Notes under the pieces: generated by a model
The model's database searches: none
Told to the model about the DNA's origin: nothing
The model's input: the letters and a program-made list of their open reading frames with translations, nothing else
Made by a program: the position numbers and the translations under genes
In this document: positions 33,969-43,788 of the stretch, one piece after another
Numbering within the stretch: the stretch's first letter is position 1
Layout: every line of letters begins with the position of its first letter
Assembly (NCBI GenBank): GCA_022844475.1
Contig: JALHLR010000026.1
Span: forward strand, 1 to 51,995
DNA: 51,995 bases
DNA from: Hyphomonadaceae bacterium
GTDB taxonomy: Bacteria; Pseudomonadota; Alphaproteobacteria; Caulobacterales; Hyphomonadaceae
Direction of reading: 5' to 3'

Positions 33969-34484
33969 ATGAAGATGACAGCAAGGCTGGCGGCGTGCGC
34001 TTTGGGTGTGGCGGCCGCTGGCGGCGGCGCGGCTTGGTCGCAGACGACGCCTGAATATGTCTCCATCCCGATGGAGATCACGATCAACAAGCCAGTGGCC
34101 GATGTCTGGGCCAAGGTCGGCGGCTGGTGTGACATCTCCAAATGGATCACCCCGACGGGCGGCGTGCCATGCGAAGTTAAGTCGAGCCACAGCAATATCG
34201 GCTCGGTGCGGGTGATCGCAGGCCGCGTGACCGAGATTATGACCGCCAAATCGCAACACGGCTACGGCTACACGCAGCCCCCCGTCGAAGGGAAGTTCTA
34301 CAACCTCTACCACGGCTTCATCGAAGCCGTAGCTGTCGATGCCAAGACGACGAAGATCAACTACACGCTGATGCTCGACGTGTCGGACAAGGCCGACCAG
34401 GCCGCAAAGGACGCCGACGTGAACGGCCGCCGCAAGCAGTTCGAGGCGGCGCTACAGAACATCAAGAAACTGGCCGAAGGCTGA
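33969..34484 (+). CDS. Exported SRPBCC-fold protein
   Basis: A 171-aa protein with a signal peptide (TARLAACALGVAAAGGGAAWSQ, cleaved after about residue 24). The mature part has the START/Bet v1-like SRPBCC pattern: EITINKPVADVWAKVGGW near the N-terminus, WITPTG, GSVRVIAGRVTEIM, and the C-terminal long helix ending IKKLAEG. The fold binds hydrophobic ligands; most relatives are cytosolic, so periplasmic placement is notable. The ribosome site AGGGAGAG lies upstream. It is closed by a strong terminator. Confidence 0.78.
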   Translation: MKMTARLAACALGVAAAGGGAAWSQTTPEYVSIPMEITINKPVADVWAKVGGWCDISKWITPTGGVPCEVKSSHSNIGSVRVIAGRVTEIMTAKSQHGYGYTQPPVEGKFYNLYHGFIEAVAVDAKTTKINYTLMLDVSDKADQAAKDADVNGRRKQFEAALQNIKKLAEG

Positions 34485-34508
34485 TCGCCCACGCTCCATG
34501 ACGTCAGC

Positions 34509-34539
34509 GGCCCGGCCACAAGCCGGGCCGTTTGCCTTT
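34509..34539 (+). terminator. Rho-independent terminator after the SRPBCC gene
   Basis: Perfect 8-bp stem GGCCCGGC (34509-34516) with GCCGGGCC (34522-34529), loop CACAA, followed by GTTTGCCTTT. The T-rich side is on the plus strand, so it serves the SRPBCC gene rather than the convergent AsmA-like gene. Confidence 0.85.
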
Positions 34540-34544
34540 GAGGA

Positions 34545-37500
34545 TCAGTCCGCCGCCGTGCTCTCCACGGGCGGTGGCTCGGCCGGGTTCTCGAAGATGC
34601 GGCGGAGGACGCCGGGGGTGAGTGCGGCGATAGGGTTGATCGATATGTTGGCGCGCGCGAACGTGCCGCGCACCGAGTAGGTCGGCGCGAACATGCCCTC
34701 GCCCTGACGCGAGACGAACAGGTCGCCGATGACCGGGAGTACGCCGAGTACGGCGTTGGCGCCGACGATCGACGGCGCCAACACGCCATCGAGCGACAGC
34801 TCGCCAGACTCAGGCGCGATCCAGCCGCGGGCGGTGAGGCCCATGGCTGGGCCCGTGGCCCGCATGCCCGGGAAATCGATGCGACCACCGACGAACCTCA
34901 CCGGCGCGTGCACGTCGGTGAACATCACACCCTCGCCGCTCAACACATCGGCAAGCCCCTGCAGCGAAGCGAGCGAAAAGAGCTGGGCGACCAGTGGCGC
35001 GTCCTTCAACCGAACATTCGACATGTTGACAAGCGCCTGCCCGTCCGCGCCCTCGAACTTGCCGTCGAATGCGAGCTTGCCGCCGAGCAGGTAGTCCGCC
35101 TTGAGGAGAACCCGCGCGGCAAAGCCTGCATCGTCCGATTTGAGACCTATCGTGCGTGCGCCGCCGGCGGAGCCGATCGTCACGCTGAGAGTCTTGCCCT
35201 CCTCGATGTCTCCGGTGATGGACCCGGAGCGCGGCCCCTGTGCGTCCAGCGCCAGAGCGATCTTCGTGTTGCGGATATCGGCGTCTTCTCGCAGTTTCAG
35301 GCGGTCTGCATTGACCAGCACCTCGAACAGGGGCCCTGGATCACCCGGCCCGCCGACGGCGTCGCTGGCGCCCTGCCCGCCCGACATATCAAGAATCCCG
35401 TCCATCCATGGGCTGGCGTCGAAGAAGGGCCCGGTCAGGGCGACCCGGTAACCGCCATCCTGCTTGCGCGTCGCGGTGCCGCGAAGGTCGACAGTACCCC
35501 GCGAATACATGCGCTCGATATCGACGCCCGTGACAACGCTGTCCTTGTCCAACCGCGCCTCGCCAAGCAGTTCGAGGCCGTCGGCGCGGATGTCGCCTGT
35601 GACGATGGCGCCGGCTGCATCTGCCCCGTAGCGGAATGTGCCGCGCGCGGGCTCGTCGAATTTCTTGCGCCAGCCGAACTCGGCGACTTCAAGTTCGGCG
35701 TGGGTGAGATCGACGCTCGCGGAGATGGCGTCGAAATTGGCGCCGTCGGGTCCGGTTGCGCGCAATTCGACGGCGGCTTCGCCCTGCATGAAGTTGCGCG
35801 CCGCAAGGCCGAGCGAGTTGAGCAGGTCCGGTGTTGCGCGCGCGCTGGCGATCAGCTCGACGCCGCCCTCGCCATCAAGCGCGAAGCGCTCGCGCCATTC
35901 GAATGTGACGGGGGCGGGACCGAATTCGCCACTGCCGGTGGCGCTCATGCCCTGCGGATTCAACGCGAACGAGAGGTTGGCGTCGGCCAAGCCGAACTCG
36001 CCGAGCAGGTCGGGCATGACCACCTGCTGGAAGCGCCCGCGAATATCGTAGACGACGTCCTCCGGCTTCACGACGTCCAACATGGGCTGCTTCACGGTCA
36101 CGTCGATCGCGCCGGAGCCGCCGATGGGGGCAATGTCGATCGCGTAGCGGGAGCCGAAGCCGAACTGACTCTGGTCGACCGCGCGCAGCAGGTCTCCAAG
36201 CTCTCCGGTTCCGGAGGCTGAGATCTCCATCATCGCGCCGCCGGGAAAGAATTGCGGGAGGACGATTTTCGCCTCCCCCAGCCGCCATGCGCCCATCGCG
36301 CCGGAGACAGCGTCGAAGGTCAGGCTGTTGCCCTTGAGGCGGCCAATGCCGTTGATCCCGGAGATTTCCGGCAGGTCACTGACGATGCGGACGGTAGCGT
36401 CCTGGACGTGGAATTCGAGCGCGAGATGCTCGTCCGGCAGGAAGCCCTTCGCGTCAGCGCCGGGTGGCCAGTCAACGGTGAAGATCGCCTTGTTGGCCGT
36501 GCCCTTGGTGATGCGCTCGCCGACCCACTGGCGGGCCTGCGGGCTCAGGTACTGCGGCCAGAAGTCGAGAACCTGCTGGGGCGTGATCGTGCCTGTGCCG
36601 GTCGCATTCCCCTTGACGCCGACCCTTGGCGTCTCGCCGGTCATGTCGAGCCACACCTCGCCTGCACCATTCGCAGTGAGGCCGCCGGTGACCGCATCGA
36701 TGCTAGTCAGGGTGAGCCGCTGCTGATCGATCGAGAGCGCGCCCTGCAAGCTGGCCTGTTCGAACTGCCAGGGATTTTCGAACACGGGCTGCGCGTTGAG
36801 GATGACGCCAGAACCGGCAAGCGTGAAGGGCGTAGGCGCCGCCTCCCCGCGCATGATGGCGGCGGCATCCAGATCGCCGCTGAACTCGCCGCTCAGCCAG
36901 TCGCTTTCGAGCGCGAGCGATTTCAGCGTGACCTTCTTGCTCGTTGGATCATACGATGCGTCGAAGGCGAGGTTCTTCACCGCCACATCCTGGTCGGCGA
37001 TCCTCACGCTGCCCGTGACGCCGGACAGCGAGAGGCTGGTGCTTAGAAGGCCAGCGCGTTCAGTGGCTGCAACCGAGAAGGCGGCGCTGGCGGGGCGGCC
37101 CGAGGTGAACGCGTCGCCGGTGTAGCCGAACATGCCGGCGATCGAGAGCGGATCGACACCTTCGAGCTTCAGGGTTGCTGCGGCGCGTTCGACCTGGCCG
37201 TCGGACGCAAGCGCGATGCTGATGCGATTGGGCTCGCCGGGGATCGCGTCGGCGAGCGTGATGTTGAGCGTGAGCGAGACGCCCTCACGATTGGCCTTCC
37301 AGATCCCGGCGACGGGATTGGCGCTCCATGTGTTGTTCGACTTGCGGTCATCGACATCTAGGCGGAAGTTGGAAAGCTCGACCTGTTCGAACGATCCGGC
37401 CGAGATCAGCGCGCGGATCGGGGTGGCGAGCGTGGTCCAGTTGATGTCACGGATCGGGTCGAAGGGCTTGTCGGACGGGTCCGGCTCCTTCGCGATGATC

Positions 37501-37913
37501 ATGTCGGCCAGCGTCCATACGCCATCGGCGGAGCGGACCACGGTTGCGGCGCCATCCTCGAGCCGCAGCTGCTGCGTTTTGAACTTCAAGGTGAACAGCG
37601 CGCCGGCGTCGAGCGCGATCATGGCGCGGTTCGCCCGGAAGGTGACTTCGCGGTCCTTGTCCATGGCTGTGAAGCCGCGCGCGACGGCCTCGACCCGGCC
37701 GCGGTCCCGCACCCATTCGAGGGCGAGCCGGTCGATCTTCACGGGCTGTCCGCCGCGCGCATCCTGGAGCGAGCGTTCGACTTGGCCGCGGAACATCTCA
37801 AGATCAATCGGCCCCTGCGACAGGCGCCAGGCAAGCGCGCCCGCCCCGACCAGAATGACGAACGCTGTGAAGGCAAGAATTTCGAGAAGGAGGCGCTTGA
37901 TCGAGAATTTCAA
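34545..37913 (-). CDS. Large AsmA/YhdP-like envelope protein (DUF3971 type)
   Basis: A 1122-aa protein with one N-terminal membrane helix (LLLEILAFTAFVILVGAGALAW, about 8-29) and a very long, beta-rich periplasmic part containing many short repeated beta motifs, with the AsmA-like C-terminal region (LLGGKLAFDGKFEGADG, then SLASLQGLADVLSGEGV, GVLPVIGDLFVSRQGEG). This fits the AsmA/TamB/YhdP group, proposed bridge-like phospholipid carriers between inner and outer membranes. The final residues (NPAEPPPVESTAAD) are a short tail. It is divergent from the peroxiredoxin gene and convergent with the SRPBCC gene. Confidence 0.87.
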   Translation of the reverse strand: MKFSIKRLLLEILAFTAFVILVGAGALAWRLSQGPIDLEMFRGQVERSLQDARGGQPVKIDRLALEWVRDRGRVEAVARGFTAMDKDREVTFRANRAMIALDAGALFTLKFKTQQLRLEDGAATVVRSADGVWTLADMIIAKEPDPSDKPFDPIRDINWTTLATPIRALISAGSFEQVELSNFRLDVDDRKSNNTWSANPVAGIWKANREGVSLTLNITLADAIPGEPNRISIALASDGQVERAAATLKLEGVDPLSIAGMFGYTGDAFTSGRPASAAFSVAATERAGLLSTSLSLSGVTGSVRIADQDVAVKNLAFDASYDPTSKKVTLKSLALESDWLSGEFSGDLDAAAIMRGEAAPTPFTLAGSGVILNAQPVFENPWQFEQASLQGALSIDQQRLTLTSIDAVTGGLTANGAGEVWLDMTGETPRVGVKGNATGTGTITPQQVLDFWPQYLSPQARQWVGERITKGTANKAIFTVDWPPGADAKGFLPDEHLALEFHVQDATVRIVSDLPEISGINGIGRLKGNSLTFDAVSGAMGAWRLGEAKIVLPQFFPGGAMMEISASGTGELGDLLRAVDQSQFGFGSRYAIDIAPIGGSGAIDVTVKQPMLDVVKPEDVVYDIRGRFQQVVMPDLLGEFGLADANLSFALNPQGMSATGSGEFGPAPVTFEWRERFALDGEGGVELIASARATPDLLNSLGLAARNFMQGEAAVELRATGPDGANFDAISASVDLTHAELEVAEFGWRKKFDEPARGTFRYGADAAGAIVTGDIRADGLELLGEARLDKDSVVTGVDIERMYSRGTVDLRGTATRKQDGGYRVALTGPFFDASPWMDGILDMSGGQGASDAVGGPGDPGPLFEVLVNADRLKLREDADIRNTKIALALDAQGPRSGSITGDIEEGKTLSVTIGSAGGARTIGLKSDDAGFAARVLLKADYLLGGKLAFDGKFEGADGQALVNMSNVRLKDAPLVAQLFSLASLQGLADVLSGEGVMFTDVHAPVRFVGGRIDFPGMRATGPAMGLTARGWIAPESGELSLDGVLAPSIVGANAVLGVLPVIGDLFVSRQGEGMFAPTYSVRGTFARANISINPIAALTPGVLRRIFENPAEPPPVESTAAD

Positions 37914-38035
37914 TGCGCCGCCCCCTCGCGCGCGCAGGCCGGCGCGGCTCCTGACCCCGAAGGATCATGCTTCACGAGTTCAGGTTCGGGGCGGTACACT
38001 CCATCCTCATAACACCAGAACATTACGGACCGATT

Positions 38036-38509
38036 GTGTCACAGCCACTCCAAGCGGGCGACCCGGCCCCAGCATTCGAACTGCCAACGGCCAAGGGCGG
38101 CCCCGCTGTACTTTCCAGCTATTCGGGCCGGTCTCTCGTGCTATTCTTCTATCCGCAGGACGACACCGAGGTCTGCACCCGGGAGGCAGTCGCCTTCAGC
38201 GGCATGCGGTCGCGATTTACCCGCAAAAAGTGTGATCTGCTGGGCGTCTCACGCGACAGTGTTGAAGCTCACAAGGCCTTCATCAAGAAGCATTCCCTAA
38301 CGGTACAGCTGGGATCGGACGAAGACGGCACGGCCTGCAATGCCTACGGTGTGTGGGCCGAAAAGCAGCTTTATGGGCGTCGCTACATGGGCATCGTGCG
38401 GTCGACTTTCCTGATCGATCCGGACGGTACGATTCGGCGCGTCTGGCGAAACGTTCGGGTGCCTGGTCACGCAGATGCAGTCCTTGCTGAATTGGACGCA
38501 TCGACTTAG
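38036..38509 (+). CDS. bcp: Peroxiredoxin, Bcp/PrxQ type
   Basis: A thiol peroxidase of 157 aa from GTG 38036. The peroxidatic Cys47 lies in FFYPQDDTEVCTREA; the Bcp-type resolving Cys five residues on is missing (CTREAV has none), so it may act as a 1-Cys enzyme or use Cys69 or the GTACNAYGVW Cys. The start GTG aligns with the E. coli Bcp start (LxAGDxAPxF). An in-frame ATG at 37967 with AAGGA before it would add 23 residues and leave only 53 nt to the divergent AsmA-like gene. It reduces H2O2 and organic hydroperoxides. Confidence 0.87.
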   Translation: MSQPLQAGDPAPAFELPTAKGGPAVLSSYSGRSLVLFFYPQDDTEVCTREAVAFSGMRSRFTRKKCDLLGVSRDSVEAHKAFIKKHSLTVQLGSDEDGTACNAYGVWAEKQLYGRRYMGIVRSTFLIDPDGTIRRVWRNVRVPGHADAVLAELDAST

Positions 38510-38534
38510 ACGCGAATCCGGGCGAGAATCACTG

Positions 38535-38549
38535 TTAATCAGAGCTTAA
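38535..38549. promoter_or_regulatory. CtrA-type box TTAA-N7-TTAA
   Basis: TTAA at 38535-38538 and TTAA at 38546-38549 are separated by exactly 7 nt, the full consensus of the alphaproteobacterial cell-cycle regulator CtrA. The site is 141 nt upstream of the M23 peptidase-bactofilin genes in the intergenic region after bcp. AT-rich motifs of this kind are rare in this GC-rich sequence; no other perfect copy was noticed in intergenic DNA here. Confidence 0.5.
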
Positions 38550-38578
38550 TCGCCGCAGACGAGTGTGATGAAAAAGCT

Positions 38579-38600
38579 GGAGACGGGGGTTCGCGTCTCC
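38579..38600 (+). terminator. Hairpin between bcp and the M23 peptidase gene
   Basis: GGAGACG (38579-38585) pairs with CGTCTCC (38594-38600), loop GGGGTTCG, followed by GGATTTCTGAGTT. The T-tract is poor. It may end bcp transcripts or form part of the leader of the next operon. Confidence 0.35.
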
Positions 38601-38689
38601 GGATTTCTGAGTTATTCATGCCCCTTGCCGGGCACTACAAGCGGGCGGAGCGGGGCTTGGCGCGTAGAGCAGTTGATCGGGCACAGTAA

Positions 38690-39904
38690 ATGGCGGTCAA
38701 GCACCTGAAGGCTAAGACTAGAGCCTTCTTCGAGAAGGCTTTTCCAGAACGTCAGATCTACCACCGCAGCGGCGGCTCGGTGCGTTACGTCTCCATTTCA
38801 CCGTGGCGTCAGGCGATGATGGCCGGGCTCGCTACGCTCGTGGTTGGCTGGTGCCTGTTCGCAACGGCCGCAGTTCTGCTGAAGGGCCCGGGGGTCGAAA
38901 TCCAGGGCGGCGGGTCTGATCGCAAGTCCGCGCGTCTGGAACGGGAGCTGCGCCAAGCCAAGGCCGCCGAGCAGACCGCCCTTACCCTTCTGGAAACCCG
39001 CACAACCGATTTCAATCAGGCGATCAAGGAAGCCGAAGACCGGCATGTGGTGCTGAAGCGGCTGATGGCCAGCCTGCAGGGGCAGGACTCGGCGTCGGCG
39101 ATCGCCCTAAGCGGAAAGCAAGAGCTTCTGATCGACTCGACCATCGAGGAAGGCGACCCTCGCCAGCCCCGTCCTGAGGGCACGGAGGCCAATGCCGGAG
39201 GCAGTTCGTCCTTTCGCGCACGGACCGACAAACTGATCGATGACCAGGCCAGCTTCCTTGACATGCTCGAGGAAGAAGCCGTGCAGAAGGCCGAGAGCGC
39301 GCGCGGCGTGATCCGGCTGACCGGCGTCCCGGCTTCGCGTGTGCTTGAGCAGAACGGCATGGGCGGCCCGCTCATCCCGATCAACTTTACGGCGTCAGGC
39401 CCGAACGGCGCAGATGCCGACCCGTTCGAACAGCGAATCTACGAAGTCGAGGCGCGGTTGCGCGAGGCACAGGACTACGAGCGGGCGATGCGGTCGCTGC
39501 CGCTTGGCCTGCCGGTGCAGGGCGCCTATCGCGAAACGTCCGGCTTTGGTTACCGCTCCGACCCGTTCACACGGCGGGCGACGTTCCATGAAGGCACGGA
39601 CCTTGCAGCCTTCACCGGCGCGCCGATCATCGCCCCCGCTCCGGGAAGAGTTATCCACGCGGGGGTCAAGGGGGCCTATGGACGGACTGTCGAAATCGAC
39701 CATGGGGCTGGGTTCAAGACACGTTACGGCCACATGAACTCGATATCCGTGAAAGTCGGCCAGGAAGTGGTCATCGGCCAGAAAATGGGCACGATGGGTT
39801 CAACTGGTAGAAGCACGGGACCGCACCTGCATTACGAGATATACTTTCGCGGCAAATCATACGATCCGCTGAAATTCCTGAGGGCTGGCAAGCATGTTCA
39901 CTAA
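38690..39904 (+). CDS. lmdC: M23 (LytM) endopeptidase, LmdC-like bactofilin partner
   Basis: A 404-aa bitopic protein. A basic cytoplasmic N-terminus (1-40, with FFEKAFPERQIYHRSGG) is followed by a membrane helix (about 43-65), a periplasmic coiled coil (about 78-130 and 180-265) and a C-terminal LytM domain. Zinc ligands are His300, Asp304 (FHEGTD) and His381, with catalytic His348 (YGHMN) and His379 (GPHLHYEI), so it should be an active peptidoglycan endopeptidase. Its gene overlaps the bactofilin gene by 11 nt. In Hyphomonas the LmdC cytoplasmic tail binds BacA filaments to localise growth at stalk and bud; that role is inferred from synteny. Confidence 0.88.
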   Translation: MAVKHLKAKTRAFFEKAFPERQIYHRSGGSVRYVSISPWRQAMMAGLATLVVGWCLFATAAVLLKGPGVEIQGGGSDRKSARLERELRQAKAAEQTALTLLETRTTDFNQAIKEAEDRHVVLKRLMASLQGQDSASAIALSGKQELLIDSTIEEGDPRQPRPEGTEANAGGSSSFRARTDKLIDDQASFLDMLEEEAVQKAESARGVIRLTGVPASRVLEQNGMGGPLIPINFTASGPNGADADPFEQRIYEVEARLREAQDYERAMRSLPLGLPVQGAYRETSGFGYRSDPFTRRATFHEGTDLAAFTGAPIIAPAPGRVIHAGVKGAYGRTVEIDHGAGFKTRYGHMNSISVKVGQEVVIGQKMGTMGSTGRSTGPHLHYEIYFRGKSYDPLKFLRAGKHVH

Positions 39905-40343
39905 GGGCAAGACACCGGAGCCGCCTGCTCCGCCGCAACTGGCGCCGAAGCCTGCGCTTCCCGACGTCGCACCAAAGCGCGCGCCCGTCGCGCGCTCGGG
40001 GCCGTCGATAATCTCGGCTGACGTCAAGATGGTCGGCAAGCTGGTCTCGACCGGCGAACTCGACATCAACGGCCAGATCGAGGGCGATGTCCGCGCCTCA
40101 GCCCTGACCGTCGGCGAGACCGGCGCGATCAAGGGCGAAGTGGTCGCCGAGTCGGTGGTCGTTCGTGGAACGGTCGAAGGCCGAATCCGCGCCCGCAAGG
40201 TCCAGCTCTGCTCCGGCGCGAAGGTGCGCGGCGACATCTTCCACGCCTCGCTGGCAATCGAGCCGAACGCAATCTTCGAAGGCGCCGTGAAGCACGCGCA
40301 GGATCCGATGGCCGAGCCTCCTCCGGGCGGCACGACGAGCTGA
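39894..40343 (+). CDS. bacA: Bactofilin
   Basis: A 149-aa bactofilin: a Pro-rich disordered N-terminus (1-35), the right-handed beta-helix domain (PSIISADVKMVGKLVSTGEL, DINGQIEGDV, GAIKGEVVAESVVVRGTVEG, GAKVRGDIFHASLAIEPNAIFEG) and a short Pro-rich tail. Bactofilins polymerise without nucleotide into membrane-attached filaments that organise cell-wall enzymes. The ATG lies inside the last codons of the M23 peptidase gene, a fused genetic arrangement that implies coordinated synthesis. A strong terminator follows. Confidence 0.95.
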   Translation: MFTKGKTPEPPAPPQLAPKPALPDVAPKRAPVARSGPSIISADVKMVGKLVSTGELDINGQIEGDVRASALTVGETGAIKGEVVAESVVVRGTVEGRIRARKVQLCSGAKVRGDIFHASLAIEPNAIFEGAVKHAQDPMAEPPPGGTTS

Positions 40344-40367
40344 TCGGGTTGCAAGTTTGGATTGAAG

Positions 40368-40397
40368 AGGCCGCTCCGGATCGGGGCGGCCTTTTTC
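40368..40397 (+). terminator. Rho-independent terminator after bactofilin
   Basis: AGGCCGC (40368-40374) pairs with GCGGCCT (40386-40392), with further CC/GG pairing inside, followed by TTTTC. It lies 25 nt after the bactofilin stop. Confidence 0.9.
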
Positions 40398-40520
40398 GTT
40401 GCGGTCATGCGTGCGCGATCTCAGTCGTCCGGGCGCGCTGCAGCATTGGGTGGGTGACAGTTTTCGATTGGGGATTGCGCGCAGAACGCGCGGCTGTGCG
40501 GCGAGCACAAGCCGGCGGTT

Positions 40521-40579
40521 GCCCCCTCCGTCCCACTTCGCGCGCCACCTACCCCAGACTTTGGCTGGAGGAGGAAAGC
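40521..40579. repeat. Intergenic CCCCCTCCGTC-type repeat element
   Basis: In the 394-nt non-coding gap between the bactofilin and clpA genes, the stretch beginning GCCCCCTCCGTCCCACTTCG, continuing CACCTACCCCAG and ending GGAGGAGGAAAGCCACC resembles a class of dispersed intergenic elements seen in many alphaproteobacteria, with pyrimidine-rich CCCTCC at one end and GGAGGAGGAAA at the other. These can fold back on themselves. The rest of the gap shows no convincing coding frame. Recognition is from memory of similar elements, not a search. Confidence 0.35.
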
Positions 40580-40684
40580 CACCAGGGCGTTTCCTCTTCC
40601 GCGTGCACCGCGGGGAGAGCAACATTGGGAGGAAGTCCTTGCTCTACGAAGCCGGGGACACGGAAGGGCGGAGTGGGAGCAGGC

Positions 40685-40716
40685 AAAAGCAAAAGGGCGG
40701 CTCTTGCGAGCCGCCC
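40685..40716 (-). terminator. Rho-independent terminator after clpA
   Basis: On the minus strand GGGCGGCT pairs with AGCCGCCC (40695-40702 with 40709-40716), followed by TTTTGCTTTTG. It lies 22 nt past the clpA stop and clearly serves the clpS-clpA transcript. Confidence 0.9.
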
Positions 40717-40737
40717 TTGCCGTAGCGTGGGCGAGGA

Positions 40738-43047
<2,310 letters not shown>

Positions 43048-43057
43048 CTAGGGCTTT

Positions 43058-43387
43058 CTAGTCCTCGCGTTCTTTGGTGCATTGGAGAGGATGCTGGTGC
43101 TCGCGGGCCAGGTCCATCACCTGGGCCACTTTCGTTTCGGCGACTTCGATCGGGAACACCCCGCAGACGCCGACGCCATAGTTATGAACGTGCAGCATGA
43201 TGCGGGTGGCCTCCTCGCGTGACTTGTTGAAGAAGTGCTCCAGGACGAGGACCACGAACTCCATGGGGGTATAGTCATCGTTCAGCAGCAGGACCCGGTA
43301 CAGGGACGGCTTCTTCGGCTTGGGCTTGGTCCGCGTGGCGACGCCGAGCTCCTTGGCCGTTCCGGGGGGGTGCTTCTTGTCGGTCAT
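43058..43387 (-). CDS. clpS: ATP-dependent Clp protease adaptor ClpS
   Basis: A 109-aa adaptor that delivers N-end-rule substrates to ClpAP. The core [21 protein letters not shown] contains the NDDYTPMEF substrate-pocket motif, and [20 protein letters not shown] is also conserved. The basic, disordered N-terminal extension ([23 protein letters not shown]) is typical of ClpS. ATG 43387 is chosen; the ribosome site is weak. It precedes clpA by 10 nt. Confidence 0.95.
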   Translation of the reverse strand: MTDKKHPPGTAKELGVATRTKPKPKKPSLYRVLLLNDDYTPMEFVVLVLEHFFNKSREEATRIMLHVHNYGVGVCGVFPIEVAETKVAQVMDLAREHQHPLQCTKERED

Positions 43388-43554
43388 GCTTGTCTGTCTG
43401 GGGCCGGGCTGGGATCCGGGACGGTCCGGCGGGTTCACCCCATTAGATATTGATCTCGCGGCCAAGTGAAAGGGCCAACACGTGCGAGAAGTCCAAGGGC
43501 TGTGAACCAATAAACCGCAGAAGGCGCCTTGGTTTGTTCAAAGTCAGCAGGCAG

Positions 43555-43588
43555 AGTGAGCATTCTCCCGAAGCGCGGGATGCTCACT
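43555..43588. promoter_or_regulatory. Long hairpin in the clpS / D-Ala carboxypeptidase spacer
   Basis: The 401-nt divergent spacer 43388-43788 shows no gene. It contains AGTGAGCAT (43555-43563) pairing with ATGCTCACT (43580-43588), with a further CCCG/CGGG inner stem, so a 13-bp hairpin interrupted by a 3-nt bulge. A 10-bp palindrome AAGGCGCCTT lies at 43521-43530. These may be operators or RNA structures for either divergent gene. Confidence 0.4.
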
Positions 43589-43788
43589 GCGGCAAGTTTG
43601 CATGGTTCATGCAGGGTTAAACCGGAGTGCGCTCCAATTGGACAATGGCAGACCCAATCGTGGGCATGCCGGGAGAAAAGTGGGGCAATCGGACTAACAG
43701 GGGTGACGGAGCTTAAAGGTTGGGTAAGGTCACCGGTGGACCCTCAATCTCGTCTTTGTAGTGCTTCTGATTGAGGATTCCGTTGCGT

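Noticed and set aside
40399..40725. 108-codon plus-strand frame between bactofilin and clpA
   Set aside because: It runs through the repeat element and the clpA terminator and has low-complexity, Pro/Arg-rich composition.
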